DNA from: an uncultured Aquimonas sp.
GTDB taxonomy: Bacteria; Pseudomonadota; Gammaproteobacteria; Xanthomonadales; Xanthomonadaceae
Reading direction: 5' to 3'
DNA length: 40,021 nucleotides
Assembly (NCBI RefSeq): GCF_937888285.1
Contig: NZ_CALART010000113.1
Span: 1 to 40,021, forward strand
Under the pieces are notes generated by a model. That model was not told the DNA's origin and made no database searches. It worked only from the letters and a program-made list of their open reading frames with translations. Below, one piece after another: positions 16,375 through 25,109 of the stretch; position 1 is the stretch's first letter, and every line of letters begins with the position of its first letter. A program made the translations under genes and the position numbers.

Positions 16375-17193
16375 TCAGTCGAGGTTGCGACCGTGGAACA
16401 GCTCCTCGATCTCGCGCTTCAACTGCGCTTCGATGCGCAGGCGCTCCTTGAACGAGAGGTTCTTGGCCTTCTCCTCGAACAGGTAGGTGTCCAGGTCGAA
16501 ATCCTTCACGTGCATCTTGGTGTGGAAGATGTTCTCCTGGTAGACATTCACGTCGAACATCTCGTAGCGGTTCTTGATGCCCTTGGCGAGGTAGTCCTGG
16601 ATCGAGTTGATCCGGTGATCGATGTAGTGCTTGGTGCCCTTCACGTCGCGGGTGAAGCCGCGCACCCGGTAGTCCATGATCACGATGTCCGATTCGAGAC
16701 TCTCGATCAGGTAGTTCAGCGCTTTCAGCGGCGAAATGACGCCGCAGGTGGCGACATCGATGTCCGCCCGGAAGGTCGCGATACCGTTGTGCGGATGCGT
16801 TTCCGGGTAGGTGTGCACGGTGATGTGGCTCTTGTCGAGGTGGGCCACCACGCTGGCGTCCACTTCCTCGTGCTCGCGCACCGCGCCCGACAGCACATTG
16901 CCGGCCGCCTTCTTGTCGATCACCGGCTCCTCGGAAATGAGGATGGTCACCGACGCGCCCTGCGGGTCGTAGTCCTGGCGGGCGACGTTCAGCACGTTGG
17001 CGCCGATGATCTCCGCGACCTCGGTGAGGATCTGCGTGAGGCGATCGGCGTTGTAGGCTTCGTCGATGTACTCGATGTAGCGGCGGCGCTGCTCTTCGCT
17101 GACCGCGTAGCAGACATCGTAGATGTTGAACGACAGCGCCTTGGTGAGGTTGTTGAAACCTTGCAGCTTCAGGCGCGGCAGTGGCTTGACCAC
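16375..17193 (-). CDS. speD: S-adenosylmethionine decarboxylase proenzyme
   Basis: 272-aa class 1 (E. coli-type) AdoMet decarboxylase, which supplies decarboxylated AdoMet for spermidine synthesis. The proenzyme self-cleaves at Lys121-Ser122 (HLDKSHITVHTYPE), turning the Ser into the pyruvoyl cofactor. Other family blocks are LKLQGFNNLTKALSFNIYD, ANVLNVARQDYDPQGASVTIL, FRADIDVATCGVISPLKALNYL and VNVYQENIFHTKMHVKDFDLD. A GTG start at 17193, preceded by AGGGG, gives the right N-terminus; the frame reaching 17463 is too long for the family. It is divergent from clp, an arrangement also found in Xanthomonas. Confidence 0.95.
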   Translation of the reverse strand: MVKPLPRLKLQGFNNLTKALSFNIYDVCYAVSEEQRRRYIEYIDEAYNADRLTQILTEVAEIIGANVLNVARQDYDPQGASVTILISEEPVIDKKAAGNVLSGAVREHEEVDASVVAHLDKSHITVHTYPETHPHNGIATFRADIDVATCGVISPLKALNYLIESLESDIVIMDYRVRGFTRDVKGTKHYIDHRINSIQDYLAKGIKNRYEMFDVNVYQENIFHTKMHVKDFDLDTYLFEEKAKNLSFKERLRIEAQLKREIEELFHGRNLD

Positions 17194-17447
17194 GTTTCGG
17201 ATCCCCTGTGCGGGCGGATGGAGGACTGGTGGACCACGCACATCGCGGTCGCCAGGCGTCTGGAGCCAGTGGCCTGGACCCAGCGGGCTAGTATGAAGCA
17301 AAGGCATGCAGGGCAGAACCGTGCGGCCCGCGGAGATCACCGACAGACGCCGCCTGGCATCCTGCAAAGTCCGGATAACTGCGCTGGCACTCGCAAACCA
17401 AACGTGACGGCGGGGGACAAACCCGTGCGAAATGGCGCAATATTGCG

Positions 17448-17476
17448 TTGAAGCGGCGCCCATGCGGCGCTAATCT
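17448..17476 (+). promoter_or_regulatory. Candidate clp promoter
   Basis: TTGAAG (17448-17453) and TAATCT (17471-17476) are separated by 17 nt, placing a start of transcription about 20-25 nt before the clp start codon. Both boxes match sigma-70 consensus moderately. No clear Clp/CRP palindrome was seen in the gap. Confidence 0.5.
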
Positions 17477-17504
17477 TTGAACTCCATCGCACTTCAGGTC
17501 GGAC

Positions 17505-18203
17505 ATGGTCCCCTCCAGCTTCTCGCTGCAGACCGCGCTCAAGCGCCAGCTGACGCCGCCCTCGCTGGCGCCGGAGCCCATCCACATCGAGCGCTTCCTC
17601 GCGCACTGTCACCGAAGGCGCTATCCCGCCCGCGCCGACGTGTTCCGCCCGGGTGATCCGGCCGGGACCATGTACTACGTGGTGCAGGGTTCGCTCAGCG
17701 TCATGACCGAAGAGGAAGACGGTCGCGAACTGGTGCTGAGCTATCTCAACCCGGGCGACTTCGTTGGCGAGACCGGCATCTTCGTGGCCGCTCCGCAGCG
17801 TGAGGTCCTGCTGCGCACGCGTACCGCCTGCGAACTGGCAGAGATCGGCTACGAGCGCCTGCACGCCCTGTTCGCCGGCCCGCTGGCCGAGGAGTGCCCG
17901 CGCCTGCTGTACGCGATCGGCGCGCAGCTGACCAAGCGCCTGATGCACACCAGTCGCAAGGCCAGCCGTCTGGCCTTCATGGACGTCACCAGCCGGATCT
18001 CCAGCACCCTGATCGACCTCTGCGACGAGCCGGACGCCATGAGCCATCCGCAGGGCACGCAGATCCGCGTGTCCCGCCAGGAGCTGGCGCGCATCGTCGG
18101 CTGCTCGCGCGAGATGGCCGGCCGCGTGCTCAAGCAGCTGGAAGAACAGGGCGTGCTGCACGCCCGCGGCAAGACCGTGGTGGTCTACAGCCAGACGCGC
18201 TGA
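17505..18203 (+). CDS. clp: CRP-like global regulator Clp
   Basis: 232-aa CRP/FNR-family transcription factor. The cyclic-nucleotide-binding beta-barrel spans about residues 30-140 (FRPGDPAGTMYYVVQGSLSVM, GDFVGETGIF), then a long dimer helix. A winged helix-turn-helix with recognition helix VSRQELARIVGCSREMAGRVLKQLEEQG completes it. The segments SHPQGTQIRVSRQELARIVGCSREMAGRVLK and HARGKTVVVY, spanning the HTH and C-terminus, closely match Xanthomonas Clp. Clp activates virulence or secretion genes there and is inhibited by c-di-GMP, not activated by cAMP. The neighbouring PilZ gene strengthens a c-di-GMP theme, by inference. Confidence 0.92.
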   Translation: MVPSSFSLQTALKRQLTPPSLAPEPIHIERFLAHCHRRRYPARADVFRPGDPAGTMYYVVQGSLSVMTEEEDGRELVLSYLNPGDFVGETGIFVAAPQREVLLRTRTACELAEIGYERLHALFAGPLAEECPRLLYAIGAQLTKRLMHTSRKASRLAFMDVTSRISSTLIDLCDEPDAMSHPQGTQIRVSRQELARIVGCSREMAGRVLKQLEEQGVLHARGKTVVVYSQTR

Positions 18204-18387
18204 GGCAGCGCCCTCCGAGGAAGCGCTGGCGTCGCCGACGCAATCGGGACGCCAGCACTCCGCACGACGCGGCACTCGCCCGACGGCACGGAAACTGCAC
18301 TGGCCGGCTTTCGCGCCGCCGCTTGTGGTCTTCACCCAAGGCTGATCCACTGGGGCACCGTTTCCACCCCGCACCGCTGAAGCCCCC

Positions 18388-19311
18388 ATGGCGAAAACGC
18401 CGCTGCAGCCCGTCCGCCGAACCGACATCAAGATCGGCAGCCCGCTGCCCTACCCCGTCTATGACGCCATGGGACGGCTGCTGCTGAAGGCAGGCGAAGT
18501 CATCGAGAGCGAGCGTCAGCTCACGACCCTGCACGAACTGGGGCTCTATCTGGCCGAGGGCGATCTGAGCCGATCGGCGCGCGGCCACTTCCACAGCCAC
18601 GAGCCCTTGCCCAGCGAGGCGCCCGAACCGGCCGAGGCCGAAGGCGCGCGCGAGACCCGCAAGCTGGGCGAACTGAAGCTGGTGCCCGGCAAGACCCTGT
18701 ATATCGACTTCCTGACGGCGACCAACCGGCCGCGCGTCGCCCTGCGCCTGGTCGGGCTGCTGGAGGGCGGCGGCGTGCTGATCAGCGCGCTCAATGCCGA
18801 CGGCGGCGTGGTGCCGTTCCGCGACAACGAGCTGCTGTTCGTACGGGTGCTGACCGCCAGCGGCGTGGCCACCTTTGAAGCCAAGGTGCTGAAGGTGCAC
18901 TTCACGCCGTTTCCGTACGTGGTGACCTCGTACCCGGAAGTCGCCGTCTTCCACGTCATGCGCGCCCACGAGCGCGTCGATACCCAGCTGATCTGCAGCG
19001 CGGTCAACCTGAGTCGCCCGGTCATGGGCGAGCCGCGCACGCACGCCGGGATCATGAAGAACATCAGCGCCAGCGGCTGCCAGGTCGAGGCGCCGCCGGA
19101 CATCGCCGACGTCGGTGATCGCCTGCGCCTCGGCTTCAAGCTCGAAGCTGCCGGCGAAGAGCACGTGCTCAGCGTGGTCGCCGAGCTCCGGGGCATCAAG
19201 ACCTTCGGCGATCCCGACAAGCGCCGCTTCGGCCTGCAGTTCGTCGAGCTGGGCACCTCGGAACGGCTGGTGGTCGAGCACTTCATCTTCCACGCCCTGG
19301 TCGGCGACTGA
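18388..19311 (+). CDS. PilZ-domain c-di-GMP receptor (YcgR-like)
   Basis: 307-aa cytoplasmic protein. The C-terminal PilZ domain carries both ligand motifs, RxxxR at R192-R196 (RAHER) and (D/N)xSxxG at N225-G230 (NISASG), so it should bind c-di-GMP. The middle (about residues 95-185) looks like a YcgR-type flagellar-brake or PilZN beta-barrel. Residues 10-60 form a small N-terminal domain (PYPVYDAMGRLLLKAGEVI) found in some PilZ and HD-GYP proteins. The partner is unknown; motility or pilus control is the usual role. It sits between clp and a TPR sensor gene in the same direction. Confidence 0.9.
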   Translation: MAKTPLQPVRRTDIKIGSPLPYPVYDAMGRLLLKAGEVIESERQLTTLHELGLYLAEGDLSRSARGHFHSHEPLPSEAPEPAEAEGARETRKLGELKLVPGKTLYIDFLTATNRPRVALRLVGLLEGGGVLISALNADGGVVPFRDNELLFVRVLTASGVATFEAKVLKVHFTPFPYVVTSYPEVAVFHVMRAHERVDTQLICSAVNLSRPVMGEPRTHAGIMKNISASGCQVEAPPDIADVGDRLRLGFKLEAAGEEHVLSVVAELRGIKTFGDPDKRRFGLQFVELGTSERLVVEHFIFHALVGD

Positions 19312-19434
19312 ACGCGAGCGCGCGGGCCATCGGCCGCCGGCGCGTGCGCCGACAGGCGCGCGACCGGCCCCCAACTGTTCGGACGCAGAGCACCCGCGTG
19401 CTAACGTCGCGGGTCAACCCCGCCGGCGCCCGCC

Positions 19435-21633
19435 ATGCCCGCCCCAGCCTTCGAGCCCTCGATCTTCCCTCGACTGCCGCTGCGCGCACTGCTGCTCGGC
19501 CTGCCGCTGGCGATCGGCGCGCCGATCGTGGCGGCATCGACGGACCTGGATCGCTGCCGCGAGCTGCGCCAGAGTGAACCGCGCGAAGGCGTGCAGGTCT
19601 GCGAGCGGGCCGCGCGCGCGCTGGCGGATGCGGGCTCGGCCGAAACGGCCTTCGAGGCCTGGATGCACGCGTCCGAGCTGGCATCGCAGCTGGGCGAACC
19701 GCAGCGCGCCGACGCTGCACTGAACGCGGCGGTCGCGCTGTTGCCGCGGGTGGCCGACCCGCTGGCCGCCCAGCGCGTGGCCCGTCGTCGCGGCCTCAAC
19801 GCCTATCGCGAAGGCCAGCCCGTGCGTGCGCTCGGCCATTTCCTCGAAGCCCTGGCGTCCGCGCGTGCGGCCGACGATGCCGGCGCCCGCGCAATCAGCG
19901 AGAACGATCTCGGCGTGACCTATCGCCACCTCGGCAACTACGAGGCGGCGCTGGCCTCCTTCGAGGCCAGCCTGGAGCTGCGGGAGCGCGCGGGCGAATC
20001 CAATCTCGGGGCGCTGCTGGCGAACATCGGCAGCCTGTACATGGAGCTTGGCGACCTCGGGCGGGCCGAGCGCTACCTGCAGCGCGCGCTGGAGGACCAT
20101 CAATCGGCGGGCCGCGCCCTGCCTGCCGAACGTACCCGCGAAGAGCTGGCCCGCCTCGCCCTGAGACAAGGCCAGGCCGGGCACGCCGAACGGCTGCTGG
20201 AGCAGGCCTGGCAGGCCTACCTGCAGGCACAGTCACCGCGCGACCTGGAGCGCCTTGCGCTGTTGCGCGCACGTCAGGCGCTGGAGGCAGGCAAGCGCGC
20301 GCAAGCGCAGGAATGGCTGGAACGCGCCCGCGCAACCCGCAGTGCGGAAGCCGGCGACAGCCTGGGCATGGCCATCATCGCGGCGCGACTGGCCGACGCC
20401 CCGATCGAACAGCAGCGCAGCCACGCGGTCCTGCTGCATGCCCTCGAAGGCGGCGCGCAGCAGGCTCCGCAGCAGCGGGTCGAGGCCTTGGGCGAGCTGG
20501 CAAGGCTGGCAGAAGCCTTCGGGCGTCTCGAACAGGCGGTAGTGCATCTGCGCCAGCTGCATCGCGAGGCCATGGCCCTGGCCGAGGCGCGTCACGGCGA
20601 ACGTTTCGACGGCATGCGCGTGCGTTTCGACGTGGAGCGGCTGGAGGCCGAGGCCGCGCGCCGCGAGTCGCAGCTGCGCCAGCGACGGCTGGAGACCGCC
20701 AGCGTCGCAGGCGCGGCCCTGCTGGCCCTGGCCGTATTCGGGCTGTACTCGCAGCGGCGCTTCTATCGCCAGCGGCTGGCTGGCGAGCGCGAGCGCAAGG
20801 CGCTGGAAACGCGGATCGCCGAAGCGCGCACCGCCGCTGAGCACCTGCGCAGCGACCTCGGCTCGATGGCCTGGCTGCTGGACCGGCAGGGTTCGGCCTG
20901 CCTCGTGTTCGATGCCGCCGGACGCATCCGCATCGCCACGGCCGCCGCCGCCGAGCTGCTCGCTCGCAGCGCGCTGTCGCTGCAGGGCGAATCGCTGGAA
21001 AGCGCGCTCGGCGCCGACACCGCGCACTGGGCACAGGCCCTGGTCGAGACCGCCTCGCTGGCGGGCGAACGTGCCGACACCGCGGACCTGGGCTGCCGCG
21101 AGCAGCTCAGCCCCAGGCCCGCCCGCCTGCGCTGCCAGCATCTGAGCATGGAGGAGGAGCTCGGCGTGCTCGTGTTCGAGCCGCTCGACCCTGAGCAGGC
21201 CGCGGCACAGACGCTGGCAGCACCGCCGACGCCCCTGGAAAGCGCGCCAGTCGCGGATACAGCGACACCCGTCGCCCCTGGCGTCGCCGCCCCCGCGCAG
21301 ATCGACGACGCCGCGCGCCACGAATTCCGCCGCCTGCTCGTCCGACTGATGCGCACCGCGCTTGAGGCCTGGGAACGCGCCAGTCGCAAGGGCCGGGTCG
21401 AACTCGCGGAAGCGAGCGGCATCTGGCGCATCACCATCGACGACGGTCGCCTGCGCGTCCGCGCGATGGACCGCTACCTCAGCCTCGACACCCTGCCCGA
21501 GCGTCCGCGCTGGCGCGAGGTGCTGCGTACGGCCTATTTCCTGCTCGGCGAAGTGGACATCGGCGGGGAGCACCGCAGCCAGCTGGAGGCCATGGTGGAG
21601 GACGTGCTGCGGCACACGCGGCCGCAGCTGTGA
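19435..21633 (+). CDS. TPR-containing membrane sensor-like protein
   Basis: 732-aa protein. A hydrophobic N-terminal segment (LPLRALLLGLPLAIGAPIVAAS, residues 13-34) is a signal peptide or anchor. A periplasmic TPR region spans roughly residues 40-350 (for example NDLGVTYRHLGNYEAALASFEASLELRER). A short coiled coil and a transmembrane helix (ASVAGAALLALAVFGLYS, about 423-440) come next. Then there is a cytoplasmic coiled coil, a PAS-like block (LDRQGSACLVFDAAGRIRIATAAAAELL), a Pro/Ala linker and a C-terminal helical domain. The order resembles TPR-type sensor kinases, but no kinase or GGDEF output domain is visible. Probably a signalling adaptor. Confidence 0.7.
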   Translation: MPAPAFEPSIFPRLPLRALLLGLPLAIGAPIVAASTDLDRCRELRQSEPREGVQVCERAARALADAGSAETAFEAWMHASELASQLGEPQRADAALNAAVALLPRVADPLAAQRVARRRGLNAYREGQPVRALGHFLEALASARAADDAGARAISENDLGVTYRHLGNYEAALASFEASLELRERAGESNLGALLANIGSLYMELGDLGRAERYLQRALEDHQSAGRALPAERTREELARLALRQGQAGHAERLLEQAWQAYLQAQSPRDLERLALLRARQALEAGKRAQAQEWLERARATRSAEAGDSLGMAIIAARLADAPIEQQRSHAVLLHALEGGAQQAPQQRVEALGELARLAEAFGRLEQAVVHLRQLHREAMALAEARHGERFDGMRVRFDVERLEAEAARRESQLRQRRLETASVAGAALLALAVFGLYSQRRFYRQRLAGERERKALETRIAEARTAAEHLRSDLGSMAWLLDRQGSACLVFDAAGRIRIATAAAAELLARSALSLQGESLESALGADTAHWAQALVETASLAGERADTADLGCREQLSPRPARLRCQHLSMEEELGVLVFEPLDPEQAAAQTLAAPPTPLESAPVADTATPVAPGVAAPAQIDDAARHEFRRLLVRLMRTALEAWERASRKGRVELAEASGIWRITIDDGRLRVRAMDRYLSLDTLPERPRWREVLRTAYFLLGEVDIGGEHRSQLEAMVEDVLRHTRPQL

Positions 21634-21770
21634 GCCTCATCACGGCGACTGCGCGAGGCGGCGTCGCGTTGCGGGTCGGCATCGTCCAGTGAGCCAGCAG
21701 ACGGCCGCGTCGGCGGACGCGTCATGCCGAAACGTACCGGCAGACTGTCCTCGGCCCACCCTTCAGCGCC

Positions 21771-22214
21771 TCAACGCAGGCCTCCGATTGGCAGCGGTCG
21801 CGGACGTTCGCAGCGCACGCACACGCCGCGCAGTCCGTGTTCGGAGCGGTACAGGCGATGGTGCTCCTCGTGCAGGTAGGAGTCCGGCGCCTGCACCACC
21901 GCGATCACGCTGCCGATATCGCCAGCCGCCGCGCCCGCGTGTGCGCTGCAGGCCGCCAGCGCCTTGCGGCGTGAGCGGTCGTAGTCGTCATCGAACTGTC
22001 CGCACTCCTTGCTCGGCGCCTTGCCGCCGCTGGCCGGACAGGACTGTCCGCCGTCGCGATCGCTGACCAGACCCTCCGGGAAAAACTCGAAGCTGGCCAC
22101 CGGTACCGGTCGACCGGACGCGCACCACGCCTCGGAGGGCAGCTCGCTGTGCGCCCACAGGGGAGCGGCGATCGACAGTGCGGCGGCTGACAGAAGGACG
22201 CGAAGAATCTTCAT
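21771..22214 (-). CDS. Small exported protein of unknown function
   Basis: Not recognised. 147 aa with a clear signal peptide (MKILRVLLSAAALSIAAPLWA, cleavage near WAHSE). The mature part has several Cys (WCASGRP, QSCPASG, KECGQF, ALAACSAH, GVCVRCERP), consistent with periplasmic disulfides. The stretch FDDDYDRSRRKALAACSAHA may form a helix. It lies in the same direction as the next exported protein gene upstream, about 190 bp away. Confidence 0.65.
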   Translation of the reverse strand: MKILRVLLSAAALSIAAPLWAHSELPSEAWCASGRPVPVASFEFFPEGLVSDRDGGQSCPASGGKAPSKECGQFDDDYDRSRRKALAACSAHAGAAAGDIGSVIAVVQAPDSYLHEEHHRLYRSEHGLRGVCVRCERPRPLPIGGLR

Positions 22215-22400
22215 GGCGGTGCTCCGGCGGGCGGGGTGTCCAGACTATGCGTGAGGGTGCCGGGGGTTAAGGAAAATCCCGGGAACAACAGGGGAACACG
22301 AACGGGCCTGCGCCTCTGGAAACAGTGACTTGCGCAGAGGAAGACGAAGCGGCAGCGGCGAGTTCAGCACCCTCGCCGCCGCCGCTCGGACCCGCACTGC

Positions 22401-22793
22401 CTATTCGCTGCGCAGCTCGACGTCGCGCACCGCCTTGATGACCCGCAGGGGGAAACACTTCATGCAGCGGAAGGACACACCCTGGCTCATGTGGTAGCCG
22501 TTGCCGCTGAGCAGGCCGGATGGCGCATAGGGCAGACCATCGACCTGGCCAGCGCCGGGCACGCCAAAGCTCGGCCCGCTCCAGCCGACATGGGCCTGGC
22601 AGGTCTGGTGTGCGGCGAAGCTGCCGGCCCAGTAGTGGTCGGTGATGCCGTTGGCGGCCGCGAAGGCGGTGAGCTGGGCGCCGTCCAGGCTGTAGTTGGC
22701 GACCTCGACGATGTGGCCGCGATGGCACCAGGGCACGGCGTGGGCGTGGGCCGCAGCGGTGAGCGCCAGAATGAGAACGATGGAACGCAGCAT
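22401..22793 (-). CDS. Small exported Cys-containing protein
   Basis: Not recognised. 130 aa from the ATG at 22793 (GGAGT ribosome-binding site just upstream), with signal peptide MLRSIVLILALTAAAHAHA. The mature protein has CHRGHI, TCQAHVGW and RCMKCFP, four Cys that may pair or bind metal. The segment NGYHMSQGVSFRCMKCF near the C-terminus is striking. The longer frame to 22850 would put 19 non-signal residues first, so it is rejected. With the gene at 21771 it makes a pair of small exported proteins. Confidence 0.65.
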   Translation of the reverse strand: MLRSIVLILALTAAAHAHAVPWCHRGHIVEVANYSLDGAQLTAFAAANGITDHYWAGSFAAHQTCQAHVGWSGPSFGVPGAGQVDGLPYAPSGLLSGNGYHMSQGVSFRCMKCFPLRVIKAVRDVELRSE

Positions 22794-22984
22794 GTTCGAC
22801 TCCTCGGAATGGATGCACGGCCCGCCGCAGGAGCGACGGGGTGCAGCCATGCTCGGCGCCGAGCGCAGACCGATCGAGGAAGAAGCCGGGGCTGCGAGGG
22901 GCTGGTCAGGGGTCGATCGGCGGGCGGTGGGCGCGTGGCTGCACGCGCGAGCCAGCGCTCGGGCTTCGAGCGGCGCACCGCGTC

Positions 22985-23415
22985 ACGCGCGGACTTCGGC
23001 GGATGCGCTGCGCTTATCCGCCCTACGACGAAGAGTGACGCGATTCCCCCCAACGAAGCCGACCACCGCTGTGCGCGTAGGGCAGATAAGCGAAGCGCAT
23101 CTGCCAGCTCTTTGTAGATCCAGCCAGGCTTGGGCCGCCGCGGCGGATGCGCTGCGCCCATCCACCCTCGGCGCACATCGGTCTGCCGCTTTGATCAAGG
23201 CATCCCATCACTCGCGGATTCCGGTGGGTGCGCTGCGCTTACCCACCCTACGCGCAGATCGGTCTGCCGCTTCGATCAAGGCATCGCGTCGCTCGCGGAT
23301 TCCGGTGGGTGCGCTGCGCTCATCCACCCAAGGCGTACATCGGTCTGCCGCTTCGTTCAAGGCATCGCGTCACTCGCGGTTGTAGGGCGGATAAGCGCGG
23401 CGCATCCGCCGGCAA
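22985..23415. repeat. GGATGCGCTGCGCTTATCC repeat cluster with 81-bp array
   Basis: The 22794-23467 gap holds no credible gene. Six copies of a palindromic element built on GATGCGCTGCGCTTATC lie near 22993, 23077 (inverted), 23140, 23222, 23302 and 23383 (inverted). Three of the interspaced blocks start with CGGTCTGCC at 23179, 23260 and 23341, an exact period of 81 bp. The same core recurs in the 28943-29560 array. Some units read open in both directions, which produces false reading frames. Confidence 0.85.
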
Positions 23416-23467
23416 TTCCCGCAGAAGTCGGCCCCGTGGCGAAGCACAGACCCGCTCGCCCCAGGCC

Positions 23468-24184
23468 TCAGCGCGAAGACAGGGCCCAGCGCACCCAGCG
23501 CAGCGCGCCGTCATCAACGGCGGTACGCGCAACGAATGCCGCGCGTGCGCTCTCGGGCACATTGACGATCACCGCCTCCGCGCTGGCGCGGATCAGGGCG
23601 GCATCGGTGACGCTGTCGGTGTAGCAGCGCAGATAGCCGCGGCCATGGCCGGCCGCCTCCAGCGCGTCGAGCTTGCGCCGCCCCTGCAGATGGTGGCGCA
23701 GGTCCATGCCCCACCGCGTCATCACCACGGTCGAACCCAGCACTGGCGGGCAGCCGCCCGGCAGGTCGGCGAGCAGGTCTTCGACCAGCGGCGGGTATTC
23801 ACCCGTGGCGATCACCACGCAACGGCCGGCGGCGCGCTCGGCCGCGAGCGCCGACAGGCCCTCGGGAAACAGCCGCGCGCGCATGACCGCGGCGCGATCG
23901 CGAAGAAAGTCGGCATGCGAAACCTGTGCGCGCCCCAGCGTCGCAATCAGGAAGCAGGCGCGCACGCCGTGCTGGACCCAGCGCCGGCGCAGGAACAGCG
24001 GCGCCCAAAGCGGCAGCAGCAGAACGAACAGACCGAAGCGCGCGGGCGAACGCCGCAGCAGCCAGCGCAGCCATTCATAGCCGAGATCGCCGCGGAACAG
24101 GGTGCCGTCGAAGTCGAACACGACCACCGCAGCGGCGGACGCTTCTGCGGGGCCCTTGTCCGCGGCCAGCGCAGGATCAGCCAA
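23468..24184 (-). CDS. HAD-superfamily phosphatase (HAD-IB-like)
   Basis: 238-aa hydrolase. The nucleophile motif DFDGTL lies at D24-L29 (D24 nucleophile, D26 acid/base). A hydrophobic segment of 24 residues (about 45-68) resembles a membrane-associated cap. Motif II is ATGEY, a Lys sits in GRRKLDAL, and the Mg-binding acidic motif is YTDSVTDAAL. These fit the HAD-IB (SerB-like or lipid-phosphate) group; the substrate is unknown. No ATG is available near the start: the frame opens with TTG at 24184, overlapping the trpC stop by 8 bp, so it is likely coupled to trpC and last in the trp operon. Confidence 0.8.
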   Translation of the reverse strand: MADPALAADKGPAEASAAAVVVFDFDGTLFRGDLGYEWLRWLLRRSPARFGLFVLLLPLWAPLFLRRRWVQHGVRACFLIATLGRAQVSHADFLRDRAAVMRARLFPEGLSALAAERAAGRCVVIATGEYPPLVEDLLADLPGGCPPVLGSTVVMTRWGMDLRHHLQGRRKLDALEAAGHGRGYLRCYTDSVTDAALIRASAEAVIVNVPESARAAFVARTAVDDGALRWVRWALSSR

Positions 24185-24965
24185 ACAGCTTTTCGAGCTC
24201 GGCGCCCGGATCCTCGGCGCGCATGAAGGTCTCGCCGACCAGGAAGGCGTGCACGCCTTCGGCGCGCAGCATCATCACGTCGTCCTCGGTGCGGATGCCG
24301 CTCTCGGTGACCAGCAGGCGATCCTTGGGCACGGCGGGAATCAGGTCCAGCGTGGTGTCCAGCGACACCGCGAAGGTGTGCAGGTTGCGGTTGTTGATGC
24401 CGATCAGCGGCGTCGGCAGCTTCAGCGCGCGCTCCAGCTCCTCGCCGTCGTGCACTTCCACCAGCACATCCAGACCCACCTTGGCGCCAAGCTGGCAGAG
24501 CTCGCGCAGCTGGCCGTCATCCAGCGCGGCGACGATCAGCAGGATGCAGTCCGCGCCCAGCGCGCGCGACTCGAACACCTGGTAGGGGTCGACGGTGAAG
24601 TCCTTGCGCAGCACCGGCAGCGCGCAGGCGGCGCGGGCTTCGCGCAGGTAGTCGTCTGAGCCGTGAAAGAAGTCGACATCGGTCAGCACCGACAGCGCCG
24701 CGGCACCGCCGCGCTCATAGCTGCGCGCGATGTCGGCCGGCGAGAAGTCCGGGCGGATCACACCCTTGCTGGGGCTGGCCTTCTTGACCTCGGCAATCAC
24801 CGCGGCATCGCCGGCCTTGATGTGCTTCAGCAGCGAGGCGTGGAAGCCGCGCGCGGGCTTGGCGGCTTTGGCGGCCTTCTCGACCGCGGCCAGCGGCGTG
24901 GCCTCGGCGCGCTCGGAGACTTCGACGCGCTTGCGATCAAGGATGCGGTGCAGGATATCGCCCAT
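24177..24965 (-). CDS. trpC: Indole-3-glycerol phosphate synthase
   Basis: 262-aa TIM-barrel enzyme that cyclises CdRP to indole-3-glycerol phosphate in tryptophan synthesis. Family blocks are present: ILDRKRVEVSERA at the N-terminus, VIAEVKKASPSKGVIR, VLRKDFTVDPYQVFESRALGADCILLI, LIGINNRNLHTFAVSLDTTL, and SGIRTEDDVMML. The active-site Lys in RKDF and Glu/Asn in GINNRN are visible. It follows trpD after a 144-bp gap with no gene, and the HAD phosphatase start overlaps its end. Confidence 0.96.
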   Translation of the reverse strand: MGDILHRILDRKRVEVSERAEATPLAAVEKAAKAAKPARGFHASLLKHIKAGDAAVIAEVKKASPSKGVIRPDFSPADIARSYERGGAAALSVLTDVDFFHGSDDYLREARAACALPVLRKDFTVDPYQVFESRALGADCILLIVAALDDGQLRELCQLGAKVGLDVLVEVHDGEELERALKLPTPLIGINNRNLHTFAVSLDTTLDLIPAVPKDRLLVTESGIRTEDDVMMLRAEGVHAFLVGETFMRAEDPGAELEKLFG

Positions 24966-25109
24966 GGGGTCTGTGCTCAGGCGTGCGTGACAGGTTGTTC
25001 AGTGGGTGCTGCAAACCGTGGGCCGCAGCGGCGGCGCAAGGGTGCCCGCTTGTGCGGCAGGAATCCAGCCTTGCGCGCCGCCGTCGCGCATGCTTTGGCG
25101 ATGCGCGTG

